From Alphaproteobacteria bacterium (GTDB lineage: Bacteria > Pseudomonadota > Alphaproteobacteria > Rickettsiales > UBA8987), in NCBI GenBank assembly GCA_023269645.1, contig JAHFPR010000087.1:1-8136 (forward strand): a stretch of DNA of 8,136 nt, written 5' to 3'. Under the pieces are notes generated by a model. It saw only the letters and a list, made by a program, of their open reading frames with translations. It was not told where the DNA came from and did no database searches. Positions 1-5,725 of the stretch are shown piece after piece; the stretch's first letter is position 1, and every line of letters starts with the position of its first letter. A program made the position numbers and the translations under genes.

Positions 1-203
1 CGCACACGCGCGTAGACCGTCCACACCCCGCTGATCGTCACGCCCAACAGCATTGTGAGGAAAAAGAAAAGATAGAACGGAAGCTCCAGTGCCACCTCCT
101 GATAGAGCGGCAAATGGAGGACGACACTCTGGGTGTTGGCGAGCGCGAAGGCCACAAACACCACCCCCATCAGCAGCAACCCTATCCAGCGCAGCAGCTT
201 CAT
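1..203 (-). CDS. LapA-domain (DUF1049-like) small inner-membrane protein, partial
   Basis: The protein starts at the ATG at 203 and runs off the left edge after 67 residues, so its C-terminus is missing. It begins MKLLRWIGLLLMGVVFVAFA and has two hydrophobic helices, at about residues 5-22 and 41-62. The segment ANTQSVVLHLPLY between them is typical of LapA/DUF1049 proteins. In E. coli the homologues LapA/LapB act in lipopolysaccharide assembly control; whether this protein does so is inference. An AAAGG ribosome-binding motif lies about 8 bases upstream of the start. It follows ihfB by 31 bp in the same direction, and ihfB-lapA is a familiar pair in alphaproteobacteria. The family call rests on the two-helix pattern, size and neighbourhood. 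Confidence 0.8.
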   Translation of the reverse strand, partial: MKLLRWIGLLLMGVVFVAFALANTQSVVLHLPLYQEVALELPFYLFFFLTMLLGVTISGVWTVYARV

Positions 204-234
204 GGGAAAACCTTTTGCTTCTTTGCCGTTATAA

Positions 235-519
235 TTATTTGCCGTTATTCAGGCGATCCCGCAGTTCCTTTCCGGCGCGGAAATACACCGACGAACGATC
301 ACCCAACGTCACCGTTTCCCCGGTTTTCGGATTCCGCGCGAGGCGCGCCTTCCGCTTACGCGTGGAGAACGAACCAAACCCGCGCAATTCCACTCTGTCG
401 CCACGTTCGAGCGCGGCGGTGATGTCATCAAACATGGTTTCCACAATCACCCCAATATCCTTGATGTAAAGATTGGCGTAGCGATCCTTCAGGTGTTTGA
501 TAAGTTCGGATTTTGTCAT
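235..519 (-). CDS. ihfB: Integration host factor subunit beta
   Basis: At 94 residues this has the normal length of the HU/IHF family. These are dimeric nucleoid proteins; IHF bends DNA sharply at specific sites and supports transcription, replication and recombination. The N-terminal dimerisation part starts MTKSELIKHL. The family signature follows as GDRVELRGFGSFSTR (about 40-54). The DNA-binding arm is ARNPKTGE (about 61-68), whose Pro64 is the intercalating proline, and the end is YFRAGKELRDRLN. The acidic/RGFGSF pattern and the TKSELI start fit IHF beta better than HU, and the position next to rpsA agrees. No ihfA is present in the window. The start is fixed by a strong ribosome-binding site (TAAGGAG). 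sppA ends 40 bp upstream and lapA begins 31 bp downstream, so co-transcription is likely. Confidence 0.93.
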   Translation of the reverse strand: MTKSELIKHLKDRYANLYIKDIGVIVETMFDDITAALERGDRVELRGFGSFSTRKRKARLARNPKTGETVTLGDRSSVYFRAGKELRDRLNNGK

Positions 520-523
520 ACTC

Positions 524-530
524 TCTCCTT
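524..530 (-). promoter_or_regulatory. Strong Shine-Dalgarno of ihfB
   Basis: On the minus strand the sequence TAAGGAG lies about 5 bases before the ATG at 519. It is the best Shine-Dalgarno match in the window and supports the ihfB start. The 40-bp gap to sppA (520-559) otherwise holds only a weak 4-bp stem (GCCC/GGGC, 538-550) with no U-run, so I see no terminator there. Confidence 0.7.
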
Positions 531-559
531 AAGGCTAGCCCTCCACGGGCGTTGTTCCC

Positions 560-1486
560 TTAAAATATAGCACTGTTCTGCCAGATTGACAACAGCCCAT
601 GTAAAGAAAATACTTTAGGTATCAGCGTATTACCCGGAGCCATCGTAGTAAGGAGCGCAAGCAGGCCGGTTTTATCCTTCTTCAGCTTCACATCGTAGAC
701 TTTCAGCTTTTCCGGAATATGACGCTGCGTCTGCAGCCATTTGAGTGCCTCATCCTCGCCGCCGATCTCATCCACCAGGTGGTTATCCACCGCTTGCAGC
801 CCGGTAAATACGCGCCCATCAGCGATCTGCTTCACCTGCTCCATCGGGATATGCCGATGCGCCACAATGCTTTCGGTAAACACGCCAAGGAAATTATCCA
901 CCATCCCCTGCAGCATTTGTTTGGTATCGTCCGTCATCGCATCGAATGGCGAGGGCGCGCCCTTGAGTGCCCCGGTTTTTACCGCGATCATCTCCACCCC
1001 CAGTTTATCCGCCAGCCCCTTCACATTTGGCACTTCGATCAACGCGCCGATGGAGCCGGTGATGGTTGCCTTGTGTGCATAGATGCGATCCGCCGGAACC
1101 GCCAGAAGATACGCCGCAGAAGTCGAGATATTATTGAACAACGCCACCACGGGCTTTTTTTTCTGAAGTTCCTCGATGGCCTGATAATATTCCTCGCCGC
1201 CTACTGCCGTTCCGCCGGGACTATCCACCTGGAGCAGTACCGCCTTGACGTGCGCGTTATCCGCGAGGCTTTTAATACCATCAAGGATTTCCTTATCGGA
1301 ATTGATGATACCCTTGATTTCCACGCGCGCGATGTAATCCATCCCCGCCGGAGCACCACCCACGGATTTCGGCGCAATGTTCATTAACCCAAGGAATGCT
1401 ACCAGCAGAATCGCAGCCAGCCGCCAGCGACGAACCTGCGATTTCAGGCGGTTCCTTTCGACCAGCGTTTCCGGGTTGAAGGTCAT
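560..1486 (-). CDS. sppA: Signal peptide peptidase SppA (S49 family serine protease)
   Basis: This 308-residue protein belongs to the short, single-domain form of SppA, a membrane-anchored Ser/Lys peptidase that degrades cleaved signal peptides. A basic stretch (RRWR, 19-22) precedes one hydrophobic segment (about 23-38), which suggests a signal anchor with the catalytic domain outside the cytoplasm. The core shows VDSPGG (87-92). The nucleophile region is STSAAY, with Ser123 at the position of the Ser in the usual ASGGY. ATITGSIGAL (140-149) follows, and the base region LKGAPSPF carries Lys175. The 52-residue Ser-to-Lys spacing equals that of Bacillus SppA (Ser147/Lys199). Ala-Ala replaces the usual Gly-Gly after the serine. 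The start ATG has only a weak, close GGAAG motif. Codons 108-111 (CAG AAA AAA AAG) form an A8 slippery run, discussed in the findings. The gene lies between rpsA and ihfB. Confidence 0.93.
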   Translation of the reverse strand: MTFNPETLVERNRLKSQVRRWRLAAILLVAFLGLMNIAPKSVGGAPAGMDYIARVEIKGIINSDKEILDGIKSLADNAHVKAVLLQVDSPGGTAVGGEEYYQAIEELQKKKPVVALFNNISTSAAYLLAVPADRIYAHKATITGSIGALIEVPNVKGLADKLGVEMIAVKTGALKGAPSPFDAMTDDTKQMLQGMVDNFLGVFTESIVAHRHIPMEQVKQIADGRVFTGLQAVDNHLVDEIGGEDEALKWLQTQRHIPEKLKVYDVKLKKDKTGLLALLTTMAPGNTLIPKVFSLHGLLSIWQNSAIF

Positions 1487-1495
1487 ATGCTTCCG

Positions 1496-1583
1496 GGATG
1501 ATAGATGATGGATGATAGATGATGGAATTCAGGATGATGGCTAACCGGATTTACTCCATCATCCATCATCCGTTATCCATTCC
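1496..1583. repeat. Intergenic inverted heptamer-repeat element between rpsA and sppA
   Basis: Almost the whole 97-bp gap between rpsA and sppA is repeat. The left part (1496-1540) is built from 7-bp units GATGATA/GATGATG. The right part (1545-1583) carries the same units in inverted orientation (CATCATC-type, best at 1556-1572). The two halves can pair as an imperfect hairpin in RNA. The same GATGATG heptamer recurs inside aroA at 4504-4539, which marks it as a dispersed family rather than a local accident. The stem lacks a U-run, so it does not look like a simple Rho-independent terminator. It could affect mRNA processing between rpsA and sppA (inference). Confidence 0.8.
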
Positions 1584-3479
1584 TTACTCCGCTTTCTTGG
1601 CCTTCTTCGCAGCGGGTTTCTTCGCGGCTTTCTTAGGCTCATCACTGGATTCCGCATCGTCGGAAGTAGCTGCGGCCTTTTTCGCCTTCGCCTTCGCTTT
1701 TTCTTCCTTCTTCACAGCATCTTCCTTCGCGCTTTCCAGTGCCACGCCGAGGATTCCACCCAGCGACGCGCCGGAATCAGCGGAGCCGTATTCAGCGATC
1801 GCCTTCTTCTCGGCATCCTGCTCCATCGCCTTGATGGAGAGTTTCGGCAGGCCATCCTTATCCACGCCGATGATCTTGGCATCCACGCGGTCGCCCACGG
1901 AAAACCGTTCAGGGCGGCATTCCACGCGGTCATTGGCGAGTTCGGCTTTCTTAATGAAGGAAACCTTGCCCTCGCCGACCGTCACTTCAATACCATTTTC
2001 CGTTACCGCTGCCACGATGAAGGTAGCCACTTTGCCTTTGCCTTCATCGCTTCTGCCGCCACTGCGGGCTTCGCTGCGGGAATCGCCACGCGGCTGTTCG
2101 GTGCTTTCAACCAGACCCGCAGGCTTCTCCTGCAGTTGCTTGATGCCGAGGCTGACACGTTCCTTGTTCGGGTCAATGTCGAGCACCTGCACTTTTACAT
2201 GGCCGCCTTTCTTATGCTCCTTCATGGCCTGATCCGGGTTGGAACCCCATGCCACATCGGAAACGTGCACCAGTCCGTCCACATCGCCTTCCAGCCCGAC
2301 AAACAGACCGAAATCGGTGATGGATTTGATCTCGCCTTCCAGGATGTCGCCCTTCTTGTACTTCGCGGCAAAGCCTTCCCACGGGTTCGAGGTGCACTGC
2401 TTGATGCCGAGGCTCAGGCGGTGCTTTTCCTGATCAATGGAGAGAATCATCACTTCCACTTCCTGGCCGATCGAAACGATCTTGTTCGGGTGGATGTTCT
2501 TCTTCGTCCAGCTCATTTCGGAAACGTGCACCAGACCTTCGATGCCAGCTTCCAGCTCAACAAACGCGCCGTAATCCGTCACATTTGTGACCGTTCCCCT
2601 GTGCTTGGTGCGCAGCGCGTATTTCGCGGCAGCCGCTTCCCACGGACTGGATTCCATCTGCTTGAGGCCAAGCGAAATACGCTGCGTTTCGCGGTCGAAC
2701 TTGATGATCTTCACGTTGATTTTCTGCGCAACGGAAAGCACTTCGCTCGGATGGCTGATGCGCTTCCACGAAATATCCGTGACGTGCAGCAGGCCGTCAA
2801 TCGCGCCGAGATCAATGAACGCACCGTAATCCGTAATGTTCTTCACGATGCCTTCCACCGTCATACCCTCGCGGATATTGGTGAGGGCAGCGGCACGTTC
2901 CTCGCTACGGCTTTCTTCCAGCACAGCGCGGCGGGAAACCACGATATTGCCACGTTTGCGATCCATTTTCAGGATCATAAACGGCTGCTCGATACCCATG
3001 AGCGGCGAGACATCCTTCACCGGACGCACGTCCACCTGGCTGCCCGGCAAAAATGCTACCGCGCCTTCGATTTCCACCGTGAAACCACCCTTCACGCGCC
3101 CGAAGATCACGCCTTTCACCTGTTCTTCCTTCGCATGGAGCTTCTCCAGACGTTCCCATGCTTCCTCGCGCACTGCGCGTTCACGGGAAACAACAGCTTC
3201 ATTCTTCATGTTTTCGATGCGTTCGAGGAACACTTCCACCTCGTCGCCTTCCTTGATCGCCTCACGCTCGCTGAGCGGAAAATCCTTCAGCAGGACGCGG
3301 CCTTCCGTTTTCGCGCCTACGTCAATCGTCACGACATCTTTCTCTACCTTGACGACATAACCTTTCACCACCGTGCCTTCCTGCGGCAGGTTGGAATTCG
3401 CACCCTCAAACATCTCGGCGAAAACTTCACCAGTGGTATAGGGGTTGACTACTTCGCGTACTACTCGTTCTTTTGCCAT
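1584..3479 (-). CDS. rpsA: 30S ribosomal protein S1
   Basis: This 631-residue protein is S1, the RNA-binding ribosomal protein that captures mRNA for initiation on the 30S subunit. Six S1/OB-fold repeats are visible at about 33-100, 118-185, 205-274, 290-361, 377-448 and 480-550. Repeats 3-5 are the most canonical (e.g. ITDYGAFIDLGAIDGLLHVTD). The alphaproteobacterial C-terminal motif SADSGASLGGILGVALESA follows. It is longer than the roughly 555-570 residues usual in alphaproteobacteria. The extra length is a Lys/Ala-rich tail of about 50 residues (KKAAATSDD...KKAAKKPAAKKAKKAE) and a Ser/Arg/Gly-rich linker between repeats 5 and 6 (about 450-480). The start is supported by AAAGGA about 7 bases upstream. 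A repeat-built leader of 143 bp separates it from cmk. S1 often represses its own translation through its leader; here the leader hairpin makes that worth considering. Confidence 0.97.
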   Translation of the reverse strand: MAKERVVREVVNPYTTGEVFAEMFEGANSNLPQEGTVVKGYVVKVEKDVVTIDVGAKTEGRVLLKDFPLSEREAIKEGDEVEVFLERIENMKNEAVVSRERAVREEAWERLEKLHAKEEQVKGVIFGRVKGGFTVEIEGAVAFLPGSQVDVRPVKDVSPLMGIEQPFMILKMDRKRGNIVVSRRAVLEESRSEERAAALTNIREGMTVEGIVKNITDYGAFIDLGAIDGLLHVTDISWKRISHPSEVLSVAQKINVKIIKFDRETQRISLGLKQMESSPWEAAAAKYALRTKHRGTVTNVTDYGAFVELEAGIEGLVHVSEMSWTKKNIHPNKIVSIGQEVEVMILSIDQEKHRLSLGIKQCTSNPWEGFAAKYKKGDILEGEIKSITDFGLFVGLEGDVDGLVHVSDVAWGSNPDQAMKEHKKGGHVKVQVLDIDPNKERVSLGIKQLQEKPAGLVESTEQPRGDSRSEARSGGRSDEGKGKVATFIVAAVTENGIEVTVGEGKVSFIKKAELANDRVECRPERFSVGDRVDAKIIGVDKDGLPKLSIKAMEQDAEKKAIAEYGSADSGASLGGILGVALESAKEDAVKKEEKAKAKAKKAAATSDDAESSDEPKKAAKKPAAKKAKKAE

Positions 3480-3486
3480 TTTTTTG

Positions 3487-3492
3487 TCCTTT
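3487..3492 (-). promoter_or_regulatory. Shine-Dalgarno of rpsA, abutting a repeat hairpin
   Basis: AAAGGA on the minus strand lies about 7 bases before the rpsA ATG (3477-3479). The repeat element begins directly upstream of it, and an 11-bp perfect hairpin (3498-3508 with 3523-3533) would form in the mRNA only about 5 bases 5' of this site. Confidence 0.6.
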
Positions 3493-3655
3493 GGTCGGTA
3501 GTCGGTAGTCGGTGGTCGGTGGCTACCGACTACAGGCTACGGGCTACAGACTCGCTATACCCAGTCACTTCACCGGGGTTGGGGTTGATATTAATGCGGT
3601 TAGTGACCCGTGCACGGTGATTTTACTGACCACCGACCACCGACCACCGACCACT
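3493..3655. repeat. Inverted heptamer-repeat element spanning the cmk end and the rpsA leader
   Basis: The left arm (3494-3521) is four 7-bp units, GTCGGTA twice then GTCGGTG twice. The right arm (3630-3650) is CCACCGA three times, followed by a partial copy. Bases 3508-3522 are a perfect 15-bp reverse complement of 3630-3644. A second, local inverted repeat of 11 bp (3498-3508 with 3523-3533) lies next to rpsA. The centre (3534-3622) is not clearly repetitive. It holds a 10-bp palindrome CCGTGCACGG (3608-3617) and a GTCACT/AGTGAC pair (3564-3569, 3602-3607). I could not identify a convincing promoter in it. The right arm is inside the coding sequence and encodes the last residues of the AroA-Cmk protein. 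Confidence 0.85.
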
Positions 3656-5725
3656 TCCTTGAATCACGTTCCACATTTTATCGAAGACTTCGTCCATATT
3701 CAGATCGGTCGTATCAATCCGGATGGCATCCTCGGCGGCCTGCAGCGGTGCGGCTTTGCGGGTTTTATCCCGCGCATCGCGCTCCCGCAGATTCTGCAAA
3801 ACGTCGCCGTATATAACCGATTCCGTTTGAGATTTCAACTGATTAAATCGCCGTTTCGCACGGGCTTCCAGGGAAGCCGTGATATAGAACTTTACATCCG
3901 CGTCCGGGCAGACCACGGAACCGATGTCCCGCCCGTCCAGCACCGCCCCCTGTTTGCTCGCCACGACAGCCCGTTGAAAATCCAGCAGTGCCGCCCGCAC
4001 ACCGGGGATGGCCGAAACGATGGAAGCGGCCATACCAACACTTTCATTATCCAATTCAAGATGTTGTATTTCATCAATTTTAAGTGTTTTAGAAATTTCA
4101 ATAGCATGGCGTGCGGCCAGGCTCGCATGATCCTCCGCCTCGCCAATATCGTAAGAAGATTGCATCAATTTAACCCCCACCGCGCGGTAGATTTTCCCGG
4201 TATCCAGATACACCGCACCGAGCCGCTCCGCAATGCGCCGCGCGACCGTTCCCTTGCCCGAAGCGGCGGGGCCGTCAATAGCGATAATGAAGGATGAGGT
4301 TTCAGGAACAGGTTTCAGCACATTTTTTTTGAAACCTGAAACCTTTTCCTGAAACCTTATCACCGCCCCCAGCCCGCGCATCAGATCCACGAATCCGGGA
4401 AAGCTGGTGGCGATCATCGCAATATCATCCACTGTCACCGGGTTTTCCGCCGCCAGCCCCAGCACCAGGAAGCTCATGGCGATGCGGTGGTCGAGGTGGG
4501 TTCGGATGGATGATGGATGATGGATGATGGATGATGGATTACCATCAACCACCAGCGAATCCTCCCCCGCTTCCGCTTTTACACCGCATACCTTCAGCCC
4601 ATCCGCAATCGCCGAAAGCCTGTCGCTTTCCTTTACGCGCAGTTCCTTGAGTCCCAGCATGGTGGTTGTGCCTTCCGCAAACGAGGCCGCCACCGCGAGT
4701 ATCGGATATTCGTCAATCATTGAAGGCGCGCGTTCGGCGGGAACGGTGATGCCCTTCAGCTTGCTGTGGCGCGCGGTAATATCCGCCACTTCCTCGCCCG
4801 CAAGCTCGCGCCTGTTGCTAAACGCAATATCCGCGCCCATCTCAATGAGTGTCGTATAAAGCCCGGTGCGCAGGGAATTAATCAACACATTCCGCACCGT
4901 GATTTCCGAACCCGGCACAATCAACGCCGCCACAATCGGGAACGCGGCGGAGGACGGATCGCCCGGCACTTCGATATTCCGCGCGCGCAATTCCGGCTGG
5001 CCGGTGAGGGTGATTTGCAGTGAACAGCTTTCACGAACAGGTTGCAGCGCATCCTCACTAAAACCTGTTCCTAAAACCTGTTCCTCCACTACCACTTCCG
5101 CCCCCAGATAGCGCAGCATCCTTTCGGTGTGGTCGCGCGTGGGTTCCGGCTCAATGACAGTGGTTTTTCCAGGGATATTCAAGCCTGCCAGAAGTACGCA
5201 GCTTTTCACCTGCGCCGAGGCCACGGGCAGTTCATAGCAAATCGGCACGAGATTATCCCCGCCCTGAACCGTGAGCGGCAGTTTTCCGCCTTCCGCCGAG
5301 GTGATGACTACGCCCATTTTTTCCAGCGGAATAATCACGCGCCCCATCGGGCGTTTGCGGAGGCTGGCATCGCCGTCGAACGTCACCGGGAATTCATAGG
5401 GCGCGACCAGCCCCATCATCAGCCGCGCGCCCGTGCCGGAATTGCCCATATCCAGCACTTCCGAAGGTGCAGACAGCCCCCCCACCCCCACGCCGTCCAC
5501 AATCCATACCTTATCGCGTTTCTCGATCCCCACCCCCATCGCGCGGAGGGCGGCGGCGGTGTGGAGCACATCCTCGCCTTCCAGCAACCCATATATTTCC
5601 GTGCGGCCTATCGCCTGCGAGGAAAGCATCAACGCCCGGTGCGAAACGGATTTATCGCCGGGAACAGTAATGGTTCCGTGGAGGGATGTGCTGCGGGAGG
5701 ATGTGGCTTGTGTTGATTTAGGCAT
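3623..5725 (-). CDS. aroA-cmk: Fused EPSP synthase - cytidylate kinase (AroA-Cmk)
   Basis: One 700-residue open frame carries two complete enzymes. Residues 1 to about 456 are a class II EPSP synthase (shikimate-3-phosphate + PEP to EPSP). Motifs: VPGDKSVSHRA (21-31), GNSGTGARLMMG (94-105), GDASLRKRPMGRV (118-130), ASAQVKS (169-175), RDHTERML (197-204), GDPSSAAFPIVAAL (255-268), IDEYPILAVAASFAEG (337-352), RVKESDRL (363-370) and THLDHRIAMSFL (409-420). Residues from about 479 are CMP/dCMP kinase: P-loop IDGPAASGKGT (483-493), YLDTGKIYRAVG (506-517), DGRDIGSVV (597-605) and FYITAS. Residues 457-477 are a linker encoded by a palindromic repeat. Residues 214-235 and 396-407 are also repeat-encoded, as are the last ten (about 691-700). 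AroA-Cmk fusions are known in betaproteobacteria; alphaproteobacteria usually have two adjacent genes. The start ATG directly follows the DUF1272 stop (TGAATG), so coupled translation is likely. Gly97 replaces the Ala100 of glyphosate-tolerant CP4. Confidence 0.93.
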   Translation of the reverse strand: MPKSTQATSSRSTSLHGTITVPGDKSVSHRALMLSSQAIGRTEIYGLLEGEDVLHTAAALRAMGVGIEKRDKVWIVDGVGVGGLSAPSEVLDMGNSGTGARLMMGLVAPYEFPVTFDGDASLRKRPMGRVIIPLEKMGVVITSAEGGKLPLTVQGGDNLVPICYELPVASAQVKSCVLLAGLNIPGKTTVIEPEPTRDHTERMLRYLGAEVVVEEQVLGTGFSEDALQPVRESCSLQITLTGQPELRARNIEVPGDPSSAAFPIVAALIVPGSEITVRNVLINSLRTGLYTTLIEMGADIAFSNRRELAGEEVADITARHSKLKGITVPAERAPSMIDEYPILAVAASFAEGTTTMLGLKELRVKESDRLSAIADGLKVCGVKAEAGEDSLVVDGNPSSIIHHPSSIRTHLDHRIAMSFLVLGLAAENPVTVDDIAMIATSFPGFVDLMRGLGAVIRFQEKVSGFKKNVLKPVPETSSFIIAIDGPAASGKGTVARRIAERLGAVYLDTGKIYRAVGVKLMQSSYDIGEAEDHASLAARHAIEISKTLKIDEIQHLELDNESVGMAASIVSAIPGVRAALLDFQRAVVASKQGAVLDGRDIGSVVCPDADVKFYITASLEARAKRRFNQLKSQTESVIYGDVLQNLRERDARDKTRKAAPLQAAEDAIRIDTTDLNMDEVFDKMWNVIQGSGRWSVVGGQ
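4297..4357. repeat. 61-bp palindromic element encoding the AroA-Cmk linker
   Basis: The two 22-base arms (4297-4318 and 4336-4357) are reverse complements with one mismatch, around a 17-base loop (4319-4335). Each arm contains GAAACCT-type units (or their complement). The right arm matches 5058-5079 in aroA at 19 of 22 positions, so both belong to one repeat family. The element is read in frame and encodes residues 457-477, between the last conserved EPSP synthase residues (GLGAVI) and the first kinase residues (IIAIDGP). A run of eight A on the coding strand (4323-4330) lies in the loop. Confidence 0.9.
4504..4539. repeat. GATGATG heptamer tandem tract inside aroA
   Basis: Four perfect GATGATG units (4509-4515, 4516-4522, 4523-4529, 4530-4536) with partial units on both sides. 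On the coding strand it encodes NPSSIIHHPSSIR (396-408), just before the conserved THLDHRIAM. The CP4 enzyme, from memory, has a loop of similar length but unrelated sequence here, so the tract fills a tolerant surface loop rather than disrupting the core. The unit length is not a multiple of three, so gain or loss of one unit would shift the frame. Confidence 0.9.
5022..5085. repeat. Palindromic 13-bp-unit element inside aroA
   Basis: The right arm is two exact copies of CTAAAACCTGTTC (5058-5083). The left arm (5022-5047) is two diverged inverted copies, GAACAGCTTTCAC and GAACAGGTTGCAG. The arms pair at 21 of 26 positions around a 10-base loop. The right arm is related to the linker element at 4336-4357. 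Read in frame it encodes AroA residues about 214-235 (EEQVLGTGFSEDALQPVRES region). Compared with CP4 EPSP synthase as I recall it, the stretch between the GA and PGDPSS landmarks is about 15 residues longer here. Confidence 0.85.

Noticed and set aside
538..550. Terminator between sppA and ihfB
   Set aside because: Only a 4-bp stem with no T-run; read-through to ihfB is more likely.
719..1387. A 222-codon open frame on the plus strand opposite sppA
   Set aside because: Composition is atypical and no motif is visible; the opposite strand encodes a well-supported S49 peptidase.
2136..3620. A 494-codon open frame on the plus strand opposite rpsA
   Set aside because: Its product is His/Phe/Leu-rich with no family motif, and it is the antisense shadow of a clear ribosomal protein S1 gene with biased codon use.
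3534..3622. A dedicated rpsA promoter in the cmk-rpsA gap
   Set aside because: TATA-like pieces (TATAGC, TTAATAT on the minus strand) lack a matching -35 at a sensible spacing, so I cannot support a specific site.
3493..3655. Possible CRISPR-like array
   Set aside because: The units are 7 bp, contiguous and without spacers; no cas gene is present.
4297..4357. Assembly error joining aroA and cmk
   Set aside because: Both domains are intact and in frame, and the same repeat family recurs elsewhere in frame. The possibility is not excluded, but the frame continuity argues against it.
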